Shown here: in pieces, positions 8,743 through 18,365 of the stretch
Layout: the number at the start of each line of letters is the position of its first letter
Numbering within the stretch: position 1 is the first letter of the stretch
Origin: Pelagerythrobacter marinus
GTDB lineage: Bacteria; Pseudomonadota; Alphaproteobacteria; Sphingomonadales; Sphingomonadaceae
Direction of reading: 5' to 3'
DNA length: 64,000 bases
NCBI RefSeq assembly: GCF_009827515.1
Contig: NZ_WTYO01000002.1
Span: 62,001 to 126,000 of the forward strand
Position numbers and translations under genes: made by a program
Notes under the pieces: generated by a model
What the model saw: the letters and a program-made list of their open reading frames with translations, nothing else
The model's database searches: none
Told to the model about the DNA's origin: nothing

Positions 8743-10170
8743 CTAGACCGGGCCGGCGAACCCGCGCCGCATCAGCGCGGGCAGCATGGCGGCCTGGAAC
8801 GCGGCGCGCGCGGCGAGGAACAGCGTGAAGGCGAGCCACAGGCCCCAGTTGCCCTGCGGCCAGGCGAGCCACAGCGCCAGGACATAGACCGCGCTCGCCC
8901 CCAGCATCGAGAGGAGCAGCGCGCGCGTCCAGCTCGCGCCGACGAAGATCCCGTCGAACACGAACCCGGCGACCCCGGCGAAGGGGATCAGGACCAGCCA
9001 GATCGCCTGTTCCTGCGCCGCGCGGGCGACCGCGGGGGTCGCGGCGAAACTGGCCAGGACCGGGTCCGCCAGCAGCGCGAAACCGAGCGCGACCAGCGCC
9101 GCCGCGCCCATCCCGCGGACCAGGATCGCACGGATATAGGCGGTGAACCCGGCGCGGTCGTCGGCCCCGCGGCGCTCTCCGTTCAGGACCTGGGCCGCGT
9201 TCTCGAACCCGTCGAGCAGGAGCGCGGTGAAGACGAACATCTGGTAGAGGATGCCGTTGGCCGCCAGCACGACCGGCCCGCGCTCCGCGCTCAGGCGGGT
9301 GAGCGCGGCGAGCGCGATCATCAGCACGACGGTGCGCAGGAACAGGTCGCGGTTGACCGTCAGGAAAGGGCGCAGGCTGGCCCAGCGCAGCACCGCCTTC
9401 CCGCGCGCGGCGGCGAACAGGGCGGCCCCGTGGCTGCCGCGCGAAACGACGATGCCGAGCACGGCCAGCTTCGCGTATTCGGCGATGAAGCTGGACCAGC
9501 CGACCCCGGCGATACCCATGTCGAGATCGAGCACGAACCACAGCCCGAGCGCGACGTTGAGCAGGTTGTAGAGGACCTCGATCGCGAGGACCGCGCCCAT
9601 CCGGCGCTGCCCGACGAGATAGCCGATCAGCGCGAGGTTGAGCATGACGCCGGGGGCCGACCAGTAACGGATATCGGCATATGTGCGCGCCGCGGCCAGG
9701 ACCTCGCCGCGCGCGCCCAGCGCGTCGAGCAGGGCCGGCATCAGCAGCGGCTTGGCCAGCAGCAGCGCCCCCGCGATCGCCAGCGCGATCGTGCCCCCGC
9801 GCAGCAGGATCGCCGCCTGTTCCGCCGCGCCGCTGCGCGTGCCCGCCTGCGCGACGAGGCCGGTCGTGCCCATCTTGAGGAAGTTCATCACCGTGAACAG
9901 CATGGCGAACAGGCGCGCGCCGACATCGACCGCGCCCTGCGTCGCCGCGTCGTCGAGCCGGCCGACGATCCACATGTCGCCCAGGCCGATCAGCGCGGTC
10001 GCGACATTGGTCACCATCGCGGGCAGGGCTATGGCCCAGATCGCCCAGATCGCCCGGGAATCGAGCGTGAAGCGGCCGGGCACGGCGGGGGCGGGCGGAT
10101 CGGCGGAAATGGGCCTTGCTCTCCTCTTGCCGGGCCGAACGCGCGCTTTCGCGATCGGCCCCGACACCAT
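8743..10170 (-). CDS. MATE-family multidrug/cation antiporter (DinF-like)
   Basis: This 475-residue membrane protein has about twelve hydrophobic segments in two similar halves, the layout of MATE exporters that use H+ or Na+ gradients to expel cationic compounds. The first helix region ALPAMVTNVATALIGLGDMW is typical of the DinF/NorM group, and QVLNGERRGADDRAGF lies in the domain linker. The ATG at 10170 is used; a TTG two codons earlier is in frame but less likely. Before the first helix lies a basic 30-residue N-terminus. It is divergent from dgcN across 95 nt holding a 12-bp palindrome. Substrate unknown. Confidence 0.87.
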   Translation of the reverse strand: MVSGPIAKARVRPGKRRARPISADPPAPAVPGRFTLDSRAIWAIWAIALPAMVTNVATALIGLGDMWIVGRLDDAATQGAVDVGARLFAMLFTVMNFLKMGTTGLVAQAGTRSGAAEQAAILLRGGTIALAIAGALLLAKPLLMPALLDALGARGEVLAAARTYADIRYWSAPGVMLNLALIGYLVGQRRMGAVLAIEVLYNLLNVALGLWFVLDLDMGIAGVGWSSFIAEYAKLAVLGIVVSRGSHGAALFAAARGKAVLRWASLRPFLTVNRDLFLRTVVLMIALAALTRLSAERGPVVLAANGILYQMFVFTALLLDGFENAAQVLNGERRGADDRAGFTAYIRAILVRGMGAAALVALGFALLADPVLASFAATPAVARAAQEQAIWLVLIPFAGVAGFVFDGIFVGASWTRALLLSMLGASAVYVLALWLAWPQGNWGLWLAFTLFLAARAAFQAAMLPALMRRGFAGPV

Positions 10171-10176
10171 AGCCAA

Positions 10177-10188
10177 CGGTTATAACCG
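10177..10188. promoter_or_regulatory. 12-bp palindrome between MATE gene and dgcN
   Basis: CGGTTATAACCG is a perfect dyad 6 nt upstream of the MATE start and 77 nt upstream of dgcN. A related partial copy, CGGTTATATCC, is at 12255-12265, just before the deacylase gene. It is a candidate operator for a regulator of the D-amino-acid module or the exporter. Confidence 0.45.
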
Positions 10189-10265
10189 GGCAGCCTTAAG
10201 CGATAGGACCGGTCCGGTGAAGGCTGCCAAGGTGCGTGCCTAGAGACCCAGCAACGGTAATCAAG

Positions 10266-11303
10266 ATGATACGCGCACCTTATTTCCTCTACCTCGGATC
10301 GACCGCAGACCCGTTGTCGATCAAGACCTCGCGCGGGGTCGCCATGTTCCGTTCCGAAGCCTGCATCGGGGAATTCTCGCGCCCGCCCGGCAACCTCACG
10401 CTCGGCCTGCCGCGGATGGATTTCGCCGAGGCGGCCGCGGCCGGCGCGAAGACGCTGGTGCTCGGCGTGGCGAGCGCGGGCGGCGCGCTCAACGAAGAGC
10501 TGGTGCGCGATGCCGAGGCGGCGCTCGACGCGGGGCTCGACATCGCCGCCGGCCTCCACGGCCGCCTGCGCGACGTGCCCCGCCTGGTCGAGGCGGCGAA
10601 GCGCAACGGACGCGCGCTGATCGACGTGCGCGACCCGGCGTTCGACCTTGCGGTGGGCACCGGCCGCCCGCGTGCCGGGATGCGCCTGCTGACGGTCGGC
10701 ACCGATTGCTCGGTCGGCAAGATGGTCACCACGCTGTGCCTCGAAAAGGCGATGCGCGCGCGCGGCTACCGCGCCGATTTCCGCGCCACCGGGCAGACGG
10801 GCATCCTGATCGCCGGATCGGGCGTGCCGCTCGACGCGGTGATCGCCGATTTCATCTCCGGCGCGATCGAACAGCTCTCGCCCGAGCGGCACGATGGCGG
10901 CTGGGACCTGATCGAGGGACAGGGATCGCTGTTCCACCCTTCGTTCGCGGGGGTTTCCACCGGCCTGCTGCACGGCGCGCAGCCCGATGCGATCGTGATC
11001 TGCCACGATCCGCTGCGCGAGCACATGCGCGGCCTGCCGCACTTCGGCGTGCCCGCGCTGGAAGACGCGATCGCCGCCAACCTGCAGGTCGCGCGCCTGA
11101 CCAACCCGGCGGTGGTGCCGGTGGGCGTGGCGCTCAACACCTCCTCCCTCCCGGCGGACGAGGCGCGCGACTTGTGCGCGCGCACGGCGGACGCCACCGG
11201 GCTACCTTGCACCGACCCCTACGCGCATGGCGCGGACCCCATCGTAGACAGGATCGACGAATGCTTCGCCAGCTCTCTGCCCGGCACGTCCCGTTCCGCC
11301 TGA
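10266..11303 (+). CDS. dgcN: N-acetyltransferase DgcN-like (DUF1611 family)
   Basis: This 345-residue protein belongs to the DUF1611 family. An N-terminal alpha/beta domain is followed by a P-loop-like segment GTDCSVGKMVTT (near residue 148) and a C-terminal NTPase-type domain with DLIEGQGSLFHPSF. DgcN has been described as acetylating D-glutamate, and DgcA then epimerises the product. Its pairing with dgcA, with a 43-nt overlap, supports this. The ATG at 10266 gives MIRAPYFLYLGS, as in the family; a longer start at 10236 is in frame but adds nothing conserved. No signal peptide: cytosolic. Confidence 0.85.
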   Translation: MIRAPYFLYLGSTADPLSIKTSRGVAMFRSEACIGEFSRPPGNLTLGLPRMDFAEAAAAGAKTLVLGVASAGGALNEELVRDAEAALDAGLDIAAGLHGRLRDVPRLVEAAKRNGRALIDVRDPAFDLAVGTGRPRAGMRLLTVGTDCSVGKMVTTLCLEKAMRARGYRADFRATGQTGILIAGSGVPLDAVIADFISGAIEQLSPERHDGGWDLIEGQGSLFHPSFAGVSTGLLHGAQPDAIVICHDPLREHMRGLPHFGVPALEDAIAANLQVARLTNPAVVPVGVALNTSSLPADEARDLCARTADATGLPCTDPYAHGADPIVDRIDECFASSLPGTSRSA

Positions 11304-12250
11304 ACCGGCCGTTCCGTATCTCGCGCGGGGTCAAGACCGCGGCGGATACGGTGCAGGTCGAGATCGCCGCGGGCGAGCATGTCGGGCGGGGCGAGAGCGT
11401 GCCCTATGCCCGCTACGGCGAATCGATCGAGAGCGTGCTGCGCCAGGTTGAGGCGGTGCGCGATGAGATCGAGCGCGGGGCCGGGCGCAATCGCCTGGTC
11501 GAGATCATGCCGCCGGGCGCCGCGCGCAACGCGCTGGACTGCGCGCTGTGGGACCTGGAGGCGCGCGTGGCCGGGCGGTCGATCACCGAAACGCTGGGCT
11601 GGGGGCCGCTGAAACCGGTGCCGACCGCGATGACGATCAGCCTCGACACGCCTGCCGCGATGGCGCGGGCGGCGGCGGCGATCAGCCGGGTGCCGCTGTT
11701 GAAGGTGAAGGTCGATGCCGAAAACCCCGTCGATGCCGTGCGCGCCGTGCGCGAGGCGGCGCCGGGTCCGCGGATGATCGTCGACCCGAACGAGAGCTGG
11801 ACGATCGCGCAGCTGGCCGACTGGCAGGACGCCCTGGCGGAGCTGCGGGTGGACCTGCTGGAGCAGCCGCTGCCCGCCGACAGCGACGAGGCGCTGGAAG
11901 GCTTCGCGCGCCGGGTGCCGCTGGCGGCCGACGAATCGGGCCACGTGACCGGCGATCTCGCCCATCTCGCGCGGCGCTACGACGTGGTGAACATCAAGCT
12001 CGACAAGACCGGCGGGCTGACGACGGCGCTGGCGATGATGGAGGCGGCGCGGCAAGTCGATATCCGGCTGATGATCGGCTGCATGGTTTCCAGTTCGCTG
12101 TCGATCATGCCGGCGATGATCGTGGCGCAGCATTGCGGCTTCGTCGATCTCGACGGGCCGACCTGGCTGGCGGAGGACATGCCGGGCGGGGTGAGCGAGA
12201 CGGGCGGCGTGATGGCGCCCGCCGAACGCGGATTCTGGGGCGAGATATAG
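11261..12250 (+). CDS. dgcA: N-acetyl-D-Glu racemase DgcA (enolase superfamily)
   Basis: This 329-residue enolase-superfamily enzyme is close to dipeptide epimerases. The first base-bearing motif is LKVKVDAENP (KxK near residues 147-149). The three metal ligands are in DPNESW, LLEQPL and AADES, and the second catalytic Lys is in VNIKLDKTGG (near residue 247). The ending with CMVSSSLSIMPA fits the epimerase subgroup. It should interconvert N-acetyl-D- and N-acetyl-L-glutamate, letting D-glutamate enter normal glutamate metabolism. The frame is open upstream, but homology begins at the ATG at 11261 inside the 3' end of dgcN, implying translational coupling. Confidence 0.87.
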   Translation: MLRQLSARHVPFRLNRPFRISRGVKTAADTVQVEIAAGEHVGRGESVPYARYGESIESVLRQVEAVRDEIERGAGRNRLVEIMPPGAARNALDCALWDLEARVAGRSITETLGWGPLKPVPTAMTISLDTPAAMARAAAAISRVPLLKVKVDAENPVDAVRAVREAAPGPRMIVDPNESWTIAQLADWQDALAELRVDLLEQPLPADSDEALEGFARRVPLAADESGHVTGDLAHLARRYDVVNIKLDKTGGLTTALAMMEAARQVDIRLMIGCMVSSSLSIMPAMIVAQHCGFVDLDGPTWLAEDMPGGVSETGGVMAPAERGFWGEI

Positions 12251-12254
12251 ACTA

Positions 12255-12265
12255 CGGTTATATCC
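12255..12265 (+). promoter_or_regulatory. Partial copy of the CGGTTATAACCG dyad
   Basis: CGGTTATATCC lies 4 nt after the dgcA stop and about 80 nt before the deacylase. It matches the left half and centre of the perfect dyad at 10177-10188. Two sites in a short module point to one regulator, but with so few bases chance is possible. Confidence 0.3.
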
Positions 12266-12344
12266 TGCGCTGCGAATATGATCGCCGGGGGTGTTCCCGC
12301 GAGAGGCCGCTTTCGCAATACTGCTGTAACAAACGGAGGGCGGG

Positions 12345-13970
12345 ATGAGAGTTACGCAAGCGAAGTTCGCAGGCAGGATCGCCGGGCTGATGGGCGCCGC
12401 GCTGGTTCTGGCCGCGCCCGCCGCCGCGCAGGACGCGGCGGTGCGGGCCGGTGAGGTGCAGGCCGGGGCCGATATCCTGATCACCGGCGGCACGATCTAT
12501 CCGGGCGGTGCCGATCCCTTCACCGGCGACATCGCGATCGCCGGCGACCGGATCGTCTATGCCGGCCCGCGCTACCCCCACGCCGCGCAGCGGACCATTT
12601 CGGCCGACGGCATGATCGTCGCCCCGGGTTTCATCGATCCGCACACCCATGCCGACAGCGCCCTGATGTCGCGCATCCCGGCCGCGCGGCTGGTCCTGCC
12701 GTTCATCACCCAGGGCGTGACGACCGCGTTCATCGGCGTGGACGGTCGCGGCGATCCCGATGTCGCGGCCACGTTCGGCAGGGATAGCGGGCGCGATTAC
12801 GGCGTCAATTTCGCCACGTACGTCGGCCTCGGCGCCTTGCGCGGCGAAGTGATCGGCAGCGACGACCGCGCCCCGACCGAAGACGAGCTGGCCGAAATGG
12901 CCGCCCTGACGCACCAGGCGATGTGCGAGGGCGCGCTGGGTCTTTCGACCGGGCTGTTCTACGCCCCGCAAAGCTATGCCGAGGAAGGCGAAGTCGTCAC
13001 CCTGGCGAAAGTCGCCGCGCGCCACGGCGGGATCTACGACAGCCATATCCGCGACGAATCGAGCTACACGATCGGCCTGGCCGGCGCGGTGGCCGAGGCG
13101 ATCGACATCGGCAAGCAGGCCGACATCCCGGTCCACATCGCGCATATCAAGGCGCTGGGCGTGGACGTTCACGGCCAGGCGGGCGCGGTGATCGAGGCGG
13201 TCGAGGCCGCCCGCGCCGAAGGGCAGGTGGTCCATGCCGACCAGTACCCCTGGCCCGCCTCGGGCACCGGGCTTTCGGCCGCGCTGATGCCGCGCTGGGC
13301 GCAGGACGGCGGGCGCGAGGCCATGCTCGCCCGCTTCGACGACCCGGCGCAGATGGCGCGCATCCGCACCGAGATGGCGGAGAACATGCGCCGCCGCGGC
13401 GGGCCCGCCTCGCTGCTGATCACCCGCGGCCCGGCCGACGTGCTGGGCAAGACGCTGGAAGACCTCGCTCCCGCGGCCGGCGGCGACCCGGTGCAGGCGG
13501 CGATCGACGTCCTGCGCCGTTCGGAAGCCGGCGTTGCCTCGTTCAACCAGGACGAGGCGGACATCGCGGCCTTCATGGTGCGGCCCTGGGTCATGACCAG
13601 TTCCGACGCGTCGGCCGGGCACCCGCGCTATTACGCCAGCTATGCGCGCAAGTACGACACTTACGTGCGCGAACGGCAGGTGATCGACCTCAGGCAGTTC
13701 ATCGACCAGAGCACGATCGTGCCCGCCCGGGCCTTTTCGATCGAAGGGCGCGGCAGCTTGCGCGAAGGCGCCTTCGCCGACGTCGTGGTCTTCGATCCTG
13801 AGAACTACGCCCCGCGCGCCGACTTCCTCGAGCCGACGCTGTTTTCCACCGGCGTGCAGACGGTGGTGATCAACGGCGTTGTCGCGCTGGAGGACGGCGC
13901 GCCGACCGGCAAGGCGGCGGGGCGCCCGCTTCCGCGACGATCGCGCAGCGCCGACTGCCCGGCGCCGTAG
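12345..13970 (+). CDS. Exported N-acyl-D-amino-acid deacylase (amidohydrolase superfamily)
   Basis: This 541-residue protein has a signal peptide (MRVTQAKFAG to AAPAAAQ) and an amidohydrolase fold. Metal-binding His are in DPHTHADSAL (near residue 103); further ligands and substrate residues are in SHIRDESS, HIAHIKALG and SSDASAGHPR (near residue 422). This pattern is that of D-aminoacylases, which release D-amino acids from N-acyl forms. As an exported enzyme it would work in the periplasm. Lying between dgcNA and a TonB-dependent receptor, it suggests uptake and use of N-acylated D-amino acids or cell-wall-derived material. ATG with a GGAGGGCGGG ribosome-binding site. Confidence 0.87.
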   Translation: MRVTQAKFAGRIAGLMGAALVLAAPAAAQDAAVRAGEVQAGADILITGGTIYPGGADPFTGDIAIAGDRIVYAGPRYPHAAQRTISADGMIVAPGFIDPHTHADSALMSRIPAARLVLPFITQGVTTAFIGVDGRGDPDVAATFGRDSGRDYGVNFATYVGLGALRGEVIGSDDRAPTEDELAEMAALTHQAMCEGALGLSTGLFYAPQSYAEEGEVVTLAKVAARHGGIYDSHIRDESSYTIGLAGAVAEAIDIGKQADIPVHIAHIKALGVDVHGQAGAVIEAVEAARAEGQVVHADQYPWPASGTGLSAALMPRWAQDGGREAMLARFDDPAQMARIRTEMAENMRRRGGPASLLITRGPADVLGKTLEDLAPAAGGDPVQAAIDVLRRSEAGVASFNQDEADIAAFMVRPWVMTSSDASAGHPRYYASYARKYDTYVRERQVIDLRQFIDQSTIVPARAFSIEGRGSLREGAFADVVVFDPENYAPRADFLEPTLFSTGVQTVVINGVVALEDGAPTGKAAGRPLPRRSRSADCPAP

Positions 13971-14114
13971 GGCAGCGGCGGGAATACCTCGCCGCGAAAA
14001 GGCGGCGATCCACCGGAGGATGCACGAAACCCGCCCGGCAAGAGGCGGAGCGGAAAGGCCGAAAAAGCCTGGCGCCCGAGGCCGTGCGCGAGGCCCATAT
14101 CGAAGGGAACGAAC

Positions 14115-16958
14115 ATGACGGGAAAACTGATCACTTCGCACATCGCACTGGCGGGCAGCCTCCTGTGCGCATCGATGGCCCAGGCGCAGGACGCCGCCCC
14201 GCCGGCCGAGGCGGCCCCCGGCGAGGACACGCAGGCGGCGGGGACGGGCGAAGGCCTGATCGTCGTCACCGGGTCGCGCATCCAGCGCGACGGCTACAAT
14301 GCGCCGACCCCGCTGACCGTGCTCCAGACCGAGGACATCGAGGCGACGGCCCCGGCCAATATCGCCGATTTCGTGAACCAGATCCCCTCGGTCATCGGCA
14401 GCGCGACCCCGGCCAGTTCGAACCTGTCGATGAGCGCGGGCACGTCGGGCCTCAACACGATCAACTTGCGCGGCCTCGGCACCAATCGCACGCTCGTGCT
14501 GCTCAACGGGCAGCGGTCGGTCGGCTCGGCGCTGGGCGGCCAGGTTGACGTGAACACCTTTCCCCAGGGCCTGATCTCCGGGGTCGAAGTGGTCACCGGC
14601 GGCGCCTCGGCGGCTTACGGGTCCGATGCCGTCACCGGCGTCGTGAACTTCATCCTCGACGAGGATTTCACCGGCCTCAAGGCCGGGGCCGAAGCGGGCA
14701 TCACGACGTATGGCGATGCGCCCAACTACCGGCTCGACCTGACGTTCGGCACGCCCTTCGCCGACGGGCGCGGCCATATCCTGCTGAACGGCGAACTGGC
14801 GGTGAAGGACGGGCTGCACGGCGTGCCGCGCGACTGGAACGACAAGGGCTGGTACCAGATCACCAACCCGGCATATGCGCCCGGCAATGGCGAGCCCGAG
14901 CGGCTGATCGTCGACCAGGTCGGGCTCGGCCTCGCGACGCCGGGCGGGCTGATCACCGATGGCCCCCTGCGCGGCCTCTACTTCGGGCAGGGCGGCGCGA
15001 TCGGCCAGTTCGATTTCGGCACGGTCGCCAATCCGTGGATCATCGGCGGGGACTGGGCCATGACCCAGGTGAACGACACCCAGTCGCTGGATCCGGAAGA
15101 AAACCGCAAGAGCATCTTCGGCCGGATCAGCTACGAAGTCGCGCCCTGGCTCAACGTCTTCGCGCAGGGCAGCTATGCACGCTCGGTCAACCAGGGGCAG
15201 CTCGGCATCCACCGCAACCAGGGCAATGTCACGATCCAGGCGGACAATGCCTTCCTGCCCGAGGAAGTGCGCAGCGCGCTGCTGGCCGCCGGCGAAACCT
15301 CTTTCCGCTTCGGCACGACCAACGCCGATCTGGGCATTCGCACCAATCGCACCACGCGCGGGGTCCAGCGCTACGTCGTCGGGGCCAATGGCGAATTTCC
15401 GCTGTTCGCCGATTACGCCCGCTGGGACGTCTATTACCAGAAGGGCATCGCCAATACGCGTGAAGAGGCGCTGGGCATTGCCAACAACACGCGCTTCGCG
15501 CTGGCGACCGACGCGGTCTTCGCCCCGGCGGGCAATGCCCTGGGCGTGGCCCAGGGCACGATCGTGTGCCGTTCGAGCCTGACCGATACCGACAACGGCT
15601 GCGTTCCGCTCAACCGTTTCGGCGTCGGCGTGGCCGATCCCGCGGCGCTCGACTGGATCCTCGGCGATCTCTACCGCAAGCAGCGGTTCGAGCAGAACGT
15701 GGTCGCCGCCAACCTCTCGTTCACCGCCTTCGACCTGCCTGCCGGGCCCCTGTCGGTCGCGATCGGCGGCGAGCACCGGACCGAGGAAGTCTCCGGCTAT
15801 GTCGAGGACCGGTACCAGTCGGGCTGGTTCACCGGCAATTACCTGCCCAGCTTCGGCGATTACTCGGTGACCGAGGGGTACATCGAAGTCCTCGCCCCGG
15901 TCTTCGACGGGTTCGACGTGAACGGCGCGATCCGCGCGACCGACTATTCGACCAGCGGCTATGTCACCACCTGGAAGCTGGGGGCAACGTTCGAGCCGAT
16001 CGACGGGCTGCGTTTCCGTGCCACCCGCTCGCGCGATATCCGCGCGCCCAACCTGGCGGAGCTGTTCACTGCCGGCTCGACGCGGACCAACACCGTGCTC
16101 GATCCGTTCAACAACAACCAGTCCACCCCCTTCGCCGGCACGAGCACGGGCAACCCGCGGCTCGAACCGGAAAAGGCCGATCAGTGGGGCGTGGGGGTCG
16201 TCGTCCAGCCGCGCTTCTTCCCGGGCTTTTCCGCCTCGGTCGATTACTACGACATCAAGATCAAGGACGCGATCGACTCGCTCGACGCCCAGACGATCAT
16301 CGACCGGTGTCACGAAGGGGTCAGCGAATACTGCGCGGCGATCGTGCGCGGGCCGAACGATTTCGGCACCAACCTGCAGATTTTCGAAAGCCCGTTCAAC
16401 TTCGCATCGCAGCGGGCCCGCGGCCTCGATTTCGAGACGTCCTATCGCACCGACCTGGGGGCCGGGGCGCTCACCCTGCGGGGCATTGCCACGCTCTACC
16501 TCGAAAACACGGTGGACAACGGGATCGACCCGGCGATCGATATCGTCGGCGAGAACACCGCCTACGGCAATCCGGAGTTCGTCTATCGCATGATCGCGAG
16601 CTATGCCGACGGGCCGCTGCGCCTGAACCTGATCGGCCGCGGCATCAGTTCGGGCACCTACGACAACAGCTTCGTCGAATGCACGTCCGGCTGCCCCGAA
16701 TCCTCGGCCACGGCGCGCACGATCAACACCAACCACATCGACGGCGCGTTCTACCTCGATGCCTCGGTCTATCACGACTTCAGCCTCGGCATGTCCGAAC
16801 TCAGCCTGTTCTTCGCGGTCAGCAACCTGCTGGACAAGGACCCGCCGGTGGTCGGCTCCGGCCCGGCCGGCAGCGCCTATGCCACGCCGGCGACCAACCA
16901 GTCGCTGTTCGACCTGCTGGGCCGCACGTTCCGGATCGGCGCGACGATCGCGTTCTGA
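14115..16958 (+). CDS. TonB-dependent outer-membrane receptor
   Basis: This 947-residue outer-membrane transporter has a signal peptide ending near SMAQAQ, then a plug domain (GLIVVTGSRIQRDGYNAPTP, LRGLGTNRTLVLLNG, GGASAAYGSDAVTGVVNFIL), then a beta-barrel ending in TFRIGATIAF with the terminal Phe needed for assembly. It belongs to the large receptor type common in sphingomonads. The substrate cannot be read from sequence; the position after the deacylase suggests N-acyl-amino acids or peptides. Barrel segments ending in TRSRDIRAPNLAELF are typical. A strong terminator follows. It lies 144 nt after the deacylase, so it may be in the same transcript. Confidence 0.95.
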   Translation: MTGKLITSHIALAGSLLCASMAQAQDAAPPAEAAPGEDTQAAGTGEGLIVVTGSRIQRDGYNAPTPLTVLQTEDIEATAPANIADFVNQIPSVIGSATPASSNLSMSAGTSGLNTINLRGLGTNRTLVLLNGQRSVGSALGGQVDVNTFPQGLISGVEVVTGGASAAYGSDAVTGVVNFILDEDFTGLKAGAEAGITTYGDAPNYRLDLTFGTPFADGRGHILLNGELAVKDGLHGVPRDWNDKGWYQITNPAYAPGNGEPERLIVDQVGLGLATPGGLITDGPLRGLYFGQGGAIGQFDFGTVANPWIIGGDWAMTQVNDTQSLDPEENRKSIFGRISYEVAPWLNVFAQGSYARSVNQGQLGIHRNQGNVTIQADNAFLPEEVRSALLAAGETSFRFGTTNADLGIRTNRTTRGVQRYVVGANGEFPLFADYARWDVYYQKGIANTREEALGIANNTRFALATDAVFAPAGNALGVAQGTIVCRSSLTDTDNGCVPLNRFGVGVADPAALDWILGDLYRKQRFEQNVVAANLSFTAFDLPAGPLSVAIGGEHRTEEVSGYVEDRYQSGWFTGNYLPSFGDYSVTEGYIEVLAPVFDGFDVNGAIRATDYSTSGYVTTWKLGATFEPIDGLRFRATRSRDIRAPNLAELFTAGSTRTNTVLDPFNNNQSTPFAGTSTGNPRLEPEKADQWGVGVVVQPRFFPGFSASVDYYDIKIKDAIDSLDAQTIIDRCHEGVSEYCAAIVRGPNDFGTNLQIFESPFNFASQRARGLDFETSYRTDLGAGALTLRGIATLYLENTVDNGIDPAIDIVGENTAYGNPEFVYRMIASYADGPLRLNLIGRGISSGTYDNSFVECTSGCPESSATARTINTNHIDGAFYLDASVYHDFSLGMSELSLFFAVSNLLDKDPPVVGSGPAGSAYATPATNQSLFDLLGRTFRIGATIAF

Positions 16959-16985
16959 CCTGCCGGGAAAGACTATCCCTGCCTG

Positions 16986-17014
16986 GGGGGCGGCTTGGCC
17001 GCCCCCTTCTTTTT
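16986..17014 (+). terminator. Rho-independent terminator after the TonB-dependent receptor
   Basis: A perfect 9-bp stem GGGGGCGGC / GCCGCCCCC with a 3-nt TTG loop is followed by TTCTTTTT. It starts 28 nt after the receptor stop and closes the D-amino-acid module. Confidence 0.92.
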
Positions 17015-17105
17015 GCGCGCCGCCGGGCGCAGCGCTGCGGGCGCTCCCGGCAGGAGCCGGTGCGGTGCGGGGAAGGCCGGGGAAAATGATGGTCGGGGGA
17101 AATGC

Positions 17106-17182
<77 letters not shown>

Positions 17183-17203
17183 ACCGACGGTTGCCGCGGT
17201 ACC

Positions 17204-17280
17204 TGGTGGGCCCGGCAGGACTCGAACCCGCGACCTAGCCGTTATGAGCGGCCAGCTCTAACCAACTGAGCTACAGGCCC
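17204..17280 (-). tRNA. tRNA with CAT anticodon, probably tRNA-Ile2 (or elongator Met)
   Basis: A 77-nt cloverleaf has acceptor GGGCCTG/CGGGCCC, discriminator A and encoded CCA. The anticodon loop CTCATAA lies on the stem GGCCG/CGGCT. It lacks the initiator-type mismatch at position 1. The choice between the lysidine-modified Ile(AUA) tRNA and elongator Met cannot be settled by eye; the body looks to me more like Ile2. It lies 21 nt upstream of tRNA-Pro(TGG) in the same direction, so they are probably co-transcribed. Confidence 0.9.
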
Positions 17281-17334
17281 CCGGGTACCGTTCGGCGCCG
17301 GCGGACTAGCCCGCGGCGCGTCGGCGCGCAAGCG

Positions 17335-18333
17335 TCAGGCGACGACCGCCTGCATGATCTCCGCCACCGTGGTCGGGCGGATGTCGTGCCGGGCGAGATA
17401 GGCGAAGACCGCGCGGAACCAGTCGTAGAGCGCGTCGAGGTCGTCGTCGGTCTCGACATAGGGCGTGTGGCCGAGCGCGAGCGAGGGGCTGTGGAACGAC
17501 AGCACGATCAGCGGCAGCCCGTCGTCGATCGCCATGTCGAGCCCGCGGATCGCGTCGTCCACCGTGGTCCCTTCCGGCGTCAGCGGGATGCGTTCGAGCA
17601 GGCCCAGCCGCGCGGCGATCCCGCGCATGCGCGGCATTCGCGAGAGGGCGGGGTAGAGCAGGCGCCCCTGCCGCCGCAACATGCCCCAGTAGACCGTCGT
17701 CAGCGGCAGCTCGAGGACCGACATCTCCCCGTCGAGCCAGAAGGGCTCGAGCGGATAGGCGGCGTAGTCCGGCCCGTGCCCGGCGCGGTAATCGAACAGC
17801 GGGCGGAACGAGGTGTCCACCCCGACCCCGGCCTCGCGCAGGAGCTGCGTGGTCGCGGAGCCGAAGCCGTAGCGCCCGGCGCGGTAGAGCTGGGGATTGG
17901 TGCCGAAATTCTTCGCGATGGCGTCGCGCAGTTGCAGGAACTTGGCCCGCTCCAGGTCCGGCGGCAGGTTGCCGGCATAGGAATTGCGCTCGTCCACGTC
18001 CTCGTCGAACGGCGGATTGACCCAGGGGTGCAGCTGTATCCCGACTTCGGCCGTGCCGCGGGCGATGGCATCGCCCAGGATGTCCTTGGCGACGGTCGAA
18101 TTGGCGATCGGCCAGTCCACGAGGTAACTCGGCACGATCCCCTGCGCCTCGCAGAACTCCTGGAAATTGCGCAGGCGCGGGACGTGGCGCAGCCCGTGCC
18201 GGTCGCGGGTGAAGGGGCCGCCCCAGTCGAATTCCTCCTCCGTATCGACGGTCAGCAGGACCCTGCGGCCGAATTCGGGCGCGAAACGGGCGCGGGGGCC
18301 GGCGGGGGGGAGGGAATAGACGGGCTTGTTCAA
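17335..18333 (-). CDS. Polysaccharide deacetylase-like protein (WalW type)
   Basis: This 332-residue protein has a carbohydrate esterase 4/NodB-like fold. The Asp motif is TVDTEEEFDW (near residue 30), the metal-His region is GIQLHPWVNPPF (near residue 100), and the late motif is LIVLSFHSPSL (near residue 278). It resembles the WalW proteins of sphingomonad exopolysaccharide loci. The substrate and activity are not known. The start is TTG at 18333, with a GGAG ribosome-binding site about 10 nt upstream; no ATG fits. It lies 32 nt after the sensor kinase gene on the same strand, probably one operon. Confidence 0.78.
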   Translation of the reverse strand: MNKPVYSLPPAGPRARFAPEFGRRVLLTVDTEEEFDWGGPFTRDRHGLRHVPRLRNFQEFCEAQGIVPSYLVDWPIANSTVAKDILGDAIARGTAEVGIQLHPWVNPPFDEDVDERNSYAGNLPPDLERAKFLQLRDAIAKNFGTNPQLYRAGRYGFGSATTQLLREAGVGVDTSFRPLFDYRAGHGPDYAAYPLEPFWLDGEMSVLELPLTTVYWGMLRRQGRLLYPALSRMPRMRGIAARLGLLERIPLTPEGTTVDDAIRGLDMAIDDGLPLIVLSFHSPSLALGHTPYVETDDDLDALYDWFRAVFAYLARHDIRPTTVAEIMQAVVA

Positions 18334-18365
18334 GGCGCTGTTTCTCCAGCGGAAATCCGCAGCGA

